From IMG/VR virus record IMGVR_UViG_3300032058_000131, positions 1 through 27,147 of that record: a DNA stretch of 27,147 bases. The stretch is one strand, 5' to 3'. The notes beneath the pieces were generated by a model. That model did no database searches and had not been told where the DNA came from. It worked only from the letters and a program-made list of their open reading frames with translations. The translations under genes and the position numbers were made by a program. Position 1 is the stretch's first letter. Every line of letters starts with the position of its first letter. Source of the DNA: a virus. Below are positions 22,754 through 27,147 of this stretch, piece by piece.

Positions 22754-23040
22754 TATAACACCCTAACAGCCTTACCATAAAGTATAGCACTCGTATCTTC
22801 ATTACACTTCACACACAGCACACCGATCAGTTGCGACTCATACAACCAGCCGGCATCAATTACATTCGCTGCTATTACACGCAACACTCCGGTCTTTCGT
22901 TCCTCGTGTTCACCGAATAGTATAGAGCGGAGCTCATAGCGTTTTCCGCTCAGAGAGAACATCGGCAATTGTTCCTGAACATAGTAGGCAACTTCATCTT
23001 TTCGTATTGGCGCAAACTTGGCAACCACAGAAAAGTACAT
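22753..23040 (-). CDS. Unknown small protein between SSB candidate and resolvase, 95 aa
   Basis: This encodes 95 residues, one base from the preceding gene and overlapping the resolvase ATG by one base; AAGGTG is the ribosome site. The sequence alternates strands and loops (MYFSVVAKFAPIRK; KRYELRSILFGEHEERKTGVLRVIAANVID; LIGVLCVKCNEDTSAILYGKAVRV, each in part). A CVKC pair may or may not bind metal. No family is recognised. Position between recombination genes suggests a DNA-metabolism accessory role, without direct evidence. Confidence 0.45.
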   Translation of the reverse strand: MYFSVVAKFAPIRKDEVAYYVQEQLPMFSLSGKRYELRSILFGEHEERKTGVLRVIAANVIDAGWLYESQLIGVLCVKCNEDTSAILYGKAVRVL

Positions 23041-23041
23041 A

Positions 23042-23464
23042 TCACAGCACCTTCAGATCGATAAGATAAGAGTTTTTATATTCGCCGGAATGGCACGTTT
23101 CAATCGTTGCAATAACATCAAGGTCAAGAGTCTTAGATGAAAGTACATCAAACGTCGGCACCCGGTCAATGCCCTTTTCCTTGTACTGATTTTGAAGGTG
23201 TTTCGCCTCTTCCAACCAGTTTCGGTTAGACATGAGAACGGTTGAAATGATCTTGACTGAACGTAAGTTTTTGCTTCCGTCCCGTTTTGTGATTGGCGCT
23301 TCAGCACAGTACACGGCCCCATCATACTCGAAATAAAATCGAGCCTTAGGGAACGGTGTATCATAAAACTTAACCCGCTTCAGCGTGCAGTTGTACTGAC
23401 CGGTTTCCAGTGTACCCGGGCGTTCACTTACACTCTGTTCGATGTAGCTGATGAAATCATCCAT
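23042..23464 (-). CDS. Candidate single-strand DNA-binding partner of the Sak4-like protein
   Basis: This encodes 140 residues with GGAGG about nine bases before the ATG. Strands dominate (GQYNCTLKRVKFYDTPFPKARFYFEYDG; LDLDVIATIETC), with a basic helical insert (NWLEEAKHLQNQYKEKG), consistent with an OB-like fold carrying a loop. In many phages the Sak4 recombinase is followed by a single-strand binding protein it depends on, which fits the position directly after it. No acidic C-terminal tail typical of bacterial SSB is present; the protein ends in YLIDLKVL. Assignment is inferred from context and general fold. Confidence 0.4.
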   Translation of the reverse strand: MDDFISYIEQSVSERPGTLETGQYNCTLKRVKFYDTPFPKARFYFEYDGAVYCAEAPITKRDGSKNLRSVKIISTVLMSNRNWLEEAKHLQNQYKEKGIDRVPTFDVLSSKTLDLDVIATIETCHSGEYKNSYLIDLKVL

Positions 23465-23467
23465 TGT

Positions 23468-24163
23468 TCAAGCCTCCAGTTGTTGTTCCATTGTTTCAAT
23501 CAGTTTCACAAACCCTTCCGGCGTGATCTCCACATCAATCCCGCCGGTTATCACGTCCTTAGTTAACAGTAATCCGCTCTCTTCTGTTGTGGTCAACACG
23601 CGTTTACCGGTTTTCTTTTCAATCACACACTGCTGACCATCAACACGCGTGTTTTTTGTTTCTTTCGGACGGTGCATAACACCGATAACATCACAGTGCT
23701 TTTCAAGCACAGTAAGCGGGCCGGTTTTCCCGCCCGACAGCGCCGGACTGTACAGTATGCGCTTGTATGTTGTGCCGTCTTCCCGTATTTCTGTTGAATC
23801 TTCTCTAAGTATGTTTGCCGTCATAATTACGGTCTTGTCAAGAGAGCGTAACATATACATCAGGTCGTGCATTTCTTCAGCACGCATGATCCACCGCTCT
23901 CCATAGACCTGTGTACCGGCGGCGGCTTTTGCATATACTTCAATATGACGTGCAAGCGCATCTACCGAATCAATAACCACGCGCTTTCTGTCAGTGTTCT
24001 TCAGCGCTTCATGAAGCTTGCGCTTATCGTACTTCAGAAACACAAAAGCGTCACTGACACGGCTTCGCCCTTCTGTGTCGATGTATAATGCATCTGGTAC
24101 AGCACGACAACACGTTGTCTTACCTACGCCCGGATCACCATAGAATAGCACTATCGGCCTCAT
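23468..24163 (-). CDS. RecA-like AAA_24 ATPase, Sak4-type recombinase
   Basis: This encodes 231 residues. Walker A is at 9-16 (GDPGVGKT), followed by YIDTEGRS at 27-34, a hallmark of AAA_24/Sak4 proteins. Walker B is D65 in RVVIDSVDAL, a sensor-like strand TVIMTANILRED follows, and then a region that folds over the core (SPALSGGKTG). Sak4 proteins anneal or exchange strands during phage recombination and work with an SSB. The length (about 230) is usual. ATG 24163 overlaps the preceding stop (ATGA), with AGGAG about nine bases upstream. An unrelated AAA_24 motor is the alternative. Confidence 0.78.
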   Translation of the reverse strand: MRPIVLFYGDPGVGKTTCCRAVPDALYIDTEGRSRVSDAFVFLKYDKRKLHEALKNTDRKRVVIDSVDALARHIEVYAKAAAGTQVYGERWIMRAEEMHDLMYMLRSLDKTVIMTANILREDSTEIREDGTTYKRILYSPALSGGKTGPLTVLEKHCDVIGVMHRPKETKNTRVDGQQCVIEKKTGKRVLTTTEESGLLLTKDVITGGIDVEITPEGFVKLIETMEQQLEA

Positions 24164-24801
24164 GATTCATTCTCCTGTGTTTCGTGTGCTTCACACTTAT
24201 CCTTATTTTTTTTAGCCGGTTGCGCCCAAACAATGCGGCCCGCCTGACGCCCCTTTTCGCTGCCAAACCGAACATAAAACTTCGTACCGGCATCCAGATT
24301 CGTGAACAGCTTTTTGTACACACTGAATTGTGCATACGTGTCCTTAATTTTCCATATACTTGTCGGTACACGTTGCACGTCAAAATCGAACTCTACAAAC
24401 AAGACCTCGTGCTCGCCGTCACGGAACTTAAAAACCTTACTGCTTACGCTTTTCAGTTTTGCCTCGTATTTCATTGACCTCTTTAGCTCCCTTGCTTTTC
24501 TCTGTGACAGTTTCCATTCTCTCTGTATATCTTTAATACCCATACATCTCAGATCTTCCTGCAAATCGATAATCTCTGAGGGCGGGCCTGTAGCCGTTGG
24601 CATAATACGCGCGTATTCATATTCCGCAAGCGCATCGTTCACTTTCTTTCTTATCACCCTTGATATGAAATATTTTGTATACTTGATAACAACCCCGTCG
24701 GGTGCATCATAATTAGGGAAATATTTCCCGAACCAGATTGTGAAATCAGCGGCGTGATCCTTACCTATAACCTTTGCCGCTATATTATAAACCCTTTCCA
24801 T
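24160..24801 (-). CDS. Unknown protein upstream of Sak4-like gene, 213 aa
   Basis: This encodes 213 residues from ATG 24801, preceded by AAAGGA. The N-terminal half is helical and charged (YTKYFISRVIRKKVNDALAEYEYARI; QREWKLSQRKARELKRSMKYEAKLK, each in part). The C-terminal half has strands (HEVLFVEFDFDVQRVPTSIW; GTKFYVRFGSEKGRQAGRIVWAQP) and a Lys/Glu-rich tail. It might be a nucleic-acid-binding or replication accessory protein because of its basic character and its neighbours. No family is recognised. It overlaps genes on both sides by a few bases. Confidence 0.45.
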   Translation of the reverse strand: MERVYNIAAKVIGKDHAADFTIWFGKYFPNYDAPDGVVIKYTKYFISRVIRKKVNDALAEYEYARIMPTATGPPSEIIDLQEDLRCMGIKDIQREWKLSQRKARELKRSMKYEAKLKSVSSKVFKFRDGEHEVLFVEFDFDVQRVPTSIWKIKDTYAQFSVYKKLFTNLDAGTKFYVRFGSEKGRQAGRIVWAQPAKKNKDKCEAHETQENES

Positions 24802-25138
24802 ATATCCTTTCCCTGTGTTTAAAACGAACTTTTATCTTGTGATAAAACGGGTACCTGTCTTTTTCTGCTATCATATAGAGGGGCATTTCTCTTTTACCTG
24901 TGTCCTTGCGATAAATTGCATACATGCCCCTTATTCTTTTGCAATCCTCCTCCTCACTGCCTGATACGATTGATTCAAGTTCTCTCTTCGCAATATACCC
25001 GCACATATAAATCTCATCGCCCTTAACCACAACGAAGGGCTTTCTAACCTTTACGGCCCTGTCACATATCTTCGCATGTAACTGAAGTGTTACATGATCT
25101 CCAACGTACAAGCCATTGCGGTATATCACAGGCACCAT
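24785..25138 (-). CDS. Unknown beta-rich protein, 117 aa
   Basis: This encodes 117 residues, starting 12 bases after the zinc-finger gene's stop and overlapping the next gene by 17 bases. It contains repeated short strand-turn-strand units (NGLYVGDHVTLQL; KPFVVVKGDEIYMCGYI; GMYAIYRKD) and a basic end (IKVRFKHRERIYGKG). The ribosome site is weak. Similar short hairpin phrases recur in the neighbouring zinc-finger protein. Function unknown. Confidence 0.45.
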   Translation of the reverse strand: MVPVIYRNGLYVGDHVTLQLHAKICDRAVKVRKPFVVVKGDEIYMCGYIAKRELESIVSGSEEEDCKRIRGMYAIYRKDTGKREMPLYMIAEKDRYPFYHKIKVRFKHRERIYGKGL

Positions 25139-25150
25139 CCCGATACACTC

Positions 25151-26116
25151 TTATTCACAGTAACATATACACCGGCCGGCGACGCTATATATTCCGTCTT
25201 TTAACGCAACATATTTTACGCCGGCGTCATACAGCAAGTTCCATGTCAGGCCGGAAACAAATGATGCGTCCTTTGACTTCGTGGGAAATTCGGTAACCGG
25301 ACAGATGCGCATACCATTCACAAAAACATATCCTCCGTCAACAACAACACCGCCAAGAGAACCGAACAGTGAATACGCAAGCACCGGGTATTCGCGCTTG
25401 ATAAAATCTTCAAGCCCGATTCGCGGTGAATACATCGCCTTTGCGTCCATTTTCTTCACATATATCTTCTCCTTATTCACGGCAACATATACCCCAGACC
25501 TTGTTACCTGGGGAAACGGAATGCGCCCACCACTTATAGCTGGGAACACATCCGAAGAGCTAACAGAAACAAGCATATCCTCATCGCACCACAGAAAGCG
25601 TTCCAATAGGGGTAACATGTGAAACCCCTTTGCCTTCATGCAGTGCAGCCTCATGAAGTTTACCATAAAACCGGCACAATTTTCACACCCCCAGCCGTCG
25701 GCGGCAACAACAAACTGGGGCATTACTTTGTCGCGATACACCGCATACACCCTGCCAGCATAAGCGAGGGGTACGGCGTCCTCTCTCTCAAACTCGTATC
25801 CAGTACCACACACGTGACACTTCCATGTACCATGCGCAGGAACCGGCAACACCCTCTTATTCTCAATGCAACTTGCCCGGAAGGTCTCATCTTCCCAATC
25901 ACATGTATTGAATGGGGAAGAAGTCACAATCACATGGGTATTCAGACAGAAGAGGTGGGCTCTGCGGCCGTCCAGAACGACCGCATATTTCTTGCCACCG
26001 TGCTCGAAGCAGCCATGCGACCTACCTTCGGCCGCCAGTTCCGCAGCAACATTCACGGGGAAGAGCCAGTCTTCAAGGTGTGGATCATTAATCACGTTTC
26101 TTGTAAACTTTTCCAT
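25151..26116 (-). CDS. Unknown zinc-finger protein with repeated beta-hairpin units; first gene of the replication unit
   Basis: This 321-residue protein starts at ATG 26116, about 15 bases after the predicted transcription start, with AAAGGAG as ribosome site. A four-Cys site is formed by C100-x2-C103 (WKCHVC) and C144-x2-C147 (WGCENC). Five short hairpin-like units of similar wording recur at about 42-57 (KKYAVVLDGRR), 121-135 (GRVYAVYRDK), 207-221 (SGVYVAVNKEKIYV), 260-273 (DGGYVFVNGMRI) and 299-312 (VKYVALKDGIYSV). The C terminus adds CICYC. No catalytic motif is evident. A regulatory or DNA-binding role would fit the first position of an early operon, but that is inference. Confidence 0.55.
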   Translation of the reverse strand: MEKFTRNVINDPHLEDWLFPVNVAAELAAEGRSHGCFEHGGKKYAVVLDGRRAHLFCLNTHVIVTSSPFNTCDWEDETFRASCIENKRVLPVPAHGTWKCHVCGTGYEFEREDAVPLAYAGRVYAVYRDKVMPQFVVAADGWGCENCAGFMVNFMRLHCMKAKGFHMLPLLERFLWCDEDMLVSVSSSDVFPAISGGRIPFPQVTRSGVYVAVNKEKIYVKKMDAKAMYSPRIGLEDFIKREYPVLAYSLFGSLGGVVVDGGYVFVNGMRICPVTEFPTKSKDASFVSGLTWNLLYDAGVKYVALKDGIYSVAGRCICYCE

Positions 26117-26137
26117 TTCTTTGCTCCTTTCACTTCA

Positions 26138-26166
26138 ATTATACCACACGAAACCACAAAAGTCAA
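26138..26166 (-). promoter_or_regulatory. Strong sigma70-type promoter for the replication unit
   Basis: On the minus strand the -35 is TTGACT (26166-26161, 5/6), the spacer is exactly 17 bases and the -10 is a perfect TATAAT (26143-26138). Predicted transcription starts near 26131 and gives a leader of about 15 bases into AAAGGAG and ATG 26116. The -35 box covers the ligase stop codon (26163-26165), so the promoter overlaps the end of the upstream gene. Confidence 0.85.
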
Positions 26167-26180
26167 GTGGTTTTCGTGTG
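26145..26180. repeat. Inverted repeat over the promoter, operator-like
   Basis: On the plus strand the left arm CACACGAAACCAC (26145-26157) is complementary to the right arm GTGGTTTTCGTGTG (26167-26180) with one extra base, giving 13 paired positions around a nine-base centre that contains the -35 box. The arms also cover the spacer and the ligase C-terminal codons. The position suits a repressor operator. It could instead fold in RNA of the ligase transcript. No U-run follows on either strand in a terminator position. Confidence 0.7.
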
Positions 26181-27147
26181 ATTTTTACATGTAAGAATCG
26201 TGCTGTTTTCTTTGCATTCCACTTCACCGCCACATTCCGGACAACAGCTTGGAGCTTCAATCTTATTCCCAGCCGTAAGTACCGACACAACAACTGGTGA
26301 TGCACCACCGGATAAAGACACCTCAACCCGTGAACCAACGCCCACACCGATCGTTTCAGCGTTGTATACCGTTCCCATGTTAACGCGCCTGACGGTCTTA
26401 CCTTCCACTTCTACCGGTTCAACGATAAGCACAGGCGTTATGCGCCCGTTTTTACTTACACTGTACTCCACGCCCGTAACCGTTGTTTCAACAGCTGGTA
26501 CCCCGAATTTATATGCAATTTGCCAGTTATGGTGATGCTGTGTACTCCCCATTTTTTCACGAAGCGTAATATCATCAACCTTCACCACCACACCGTCGGA
26601 ATCATAAGGCAATTCACCACGTTTCTCTTCAAGCGCTAAACAGCTATTAATCAATTCTCTTGCGTTATAACAGCGAACTCGAATACCGGTATCAAATCCC
26701 ATCTGGAAAAGCAGACACATGTTTCTAAAGTGGGTGTCCCAGATTCGCTCCGAACACTCAACAATATCGTATGCAATAAACGACAGCTTGCGCTCATGCT
26801 TCTCCGGATTCTTGAGAAACAGGGCACCTGCTGTTGCGTTGCGCGCCGTTGATCTGATTGACAGCTCTTCGAAGTGTTCACGCGTCATGAACACTTCACC
26901 GCGAATTACAGCGTGCTTAATCGGTATGGTTTTCGGTACGCTATTGCAGTACCGGGTGAAATTTTCCGTCACATCCATGCCGCAAAAACCATCCCCGCGT
27001 GTTGCGGCACACACAAGAGACCCGTCTTCATAAATCAGACTTATGGCAACCCCATCAATCTTCATCTCAACGCAAACCGGGTTGCCATGTACAACTTCAT
27101 AAAACCACCGTTCTATATCATCAAGGCTATATGTATGTTGCATTGAC
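26163..27147 (-). CDS. ligA: NAD+-dependent DNA ligase, compact phage form (N terminus outside window)
   Basis: About 328 residues are visible; the frame is open at the right edge, and the first Met (27143) sits inside the family's conserved LSMQHTYSLDD-like stretch, so the true start lies outside. Numbered from that Met: K28 in KIDG (adenylated lysine), TRGDG at 48-52, IRGEVFM (E83), ARNATAGAL, DGVVVKVDD (K188) and W-x-IAYKFG (K212) complete the nucleotidyltransferase motifs. An OB-fold region (about 215-290) follows. The zinc finger is partial: C301-x2-C304 and C319, with no fourth Cys. Bacterial LigA is about 670 residues; the helix-hairpin-helix and BRCT domains are absent. It joins nicks made in phage replication. 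Confidence 0.88.
   Translation of the reverse strand, partial: SMQHTYSLDDIERWFYEVVHGNPVCVEMKIDGVAISLIYEDGSLVCAATRGDGFCGMDVTENFTRYCNSVPKTIPIKHAVIRGEVFMTREHFEELSIRSTARNATAGALFLKNPEKHERKLSFIAYDIVECSERIWDTHFRNMCLLFQMGFDTGIRVRCYNARELINSCLALEEKRGELPYDSDGVVVKVDDITLREKMGSTQHHHNWQIAYKFGVPAVETTVTGVEYSVSKNGRITPVLIVEPVEVEGKTVRRVNMGTVYNAETIGVGVGSRVEVSLSGGASPVVVSVLTAGNKIEAPSCCPECGGEVECKENSTILTCKNHTKTT

Noticed and set aside
25619-26300. Long plus-strand open frames opposite the zinc-finger gene
   Set aside because: They lie antisense to the coding frame, cross the promoter and inverted repeat, and have no ribosome site or recognisable domain.

Overview
The window is a contiguous piece of a tailed double-stranded DNA phage (Caudoviricetes). 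The long tape measure, the tail-tube gene and a frameshifted pair of tail-assembly chaperones indicate siphovirus morphology. Nothing here looks chromosomal: no tRNA, rRNA, insertion sequence, integrase, att site or CRISPR array was seen. Genes are packed with 1-4 base start/stop overlaps and clear Shine-Dalgarno sites. The host cannot be named. A GH108-type endolysin is most typical of phages of Gram-negative bacteria, while PASTA modules on a tail protein would fit contact with peptidoglycan.

Plus strand, 1-17255: packaging, head, lysis and tail genes. The order is an unidentified partial gene, a 24-residue membrane peptide, a holin-like protein, a small possible TerS, a GpA-type TerL, a gpW-like small protein, a GH108 muramidase, a lambda-type portal, a 27-residue membrane peptide, an S49 capsid protease with a nested scaffold, the major capsid protein, three neck genes, the tail tube, a G/GT chaperone pair with a -1 slippery heptamer, the tape measure, two tail-tip genes and a 1501-residue subtilase-PASTA protein. 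This follows lambda order except that the lysis genes sit inside the packaging block.

Minus strand, 27147-17261: two transcription units. The right one starts at a near-consensus promoter at 26138-26166 whose -35 box lies in the loop of a 13-bp inverted repeat. It encodes a Zn-finger protein, two unknowns, a Sak4-like recombinase, a likely SSB partner, an unknown, a RuvC-like resolvase, a primase-helicase, a Cas4/RecB-like Fe-S nuclease, a small unknown and a nucleotide-kinase-like P-loop protein. The left one begins at about 19360 (perfect TTGACA -35, weaker -10) and encodes six small unknown proteins. A truncated-architecture NAD+-dependent DNA ligase runs off the right edge. No DNA polymerase is visible.

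The two strands converge with only 5 bp between stop codons (17255/17261). The most interesting items are the subtilase-PASTA tail protein, the A AAC CCT frameshift site, the operator-like repeat over the early promoter, the nested scaffold start, an open frame without a start codon between the holin-like gene and the terminase region, and the orphan early-gene block.
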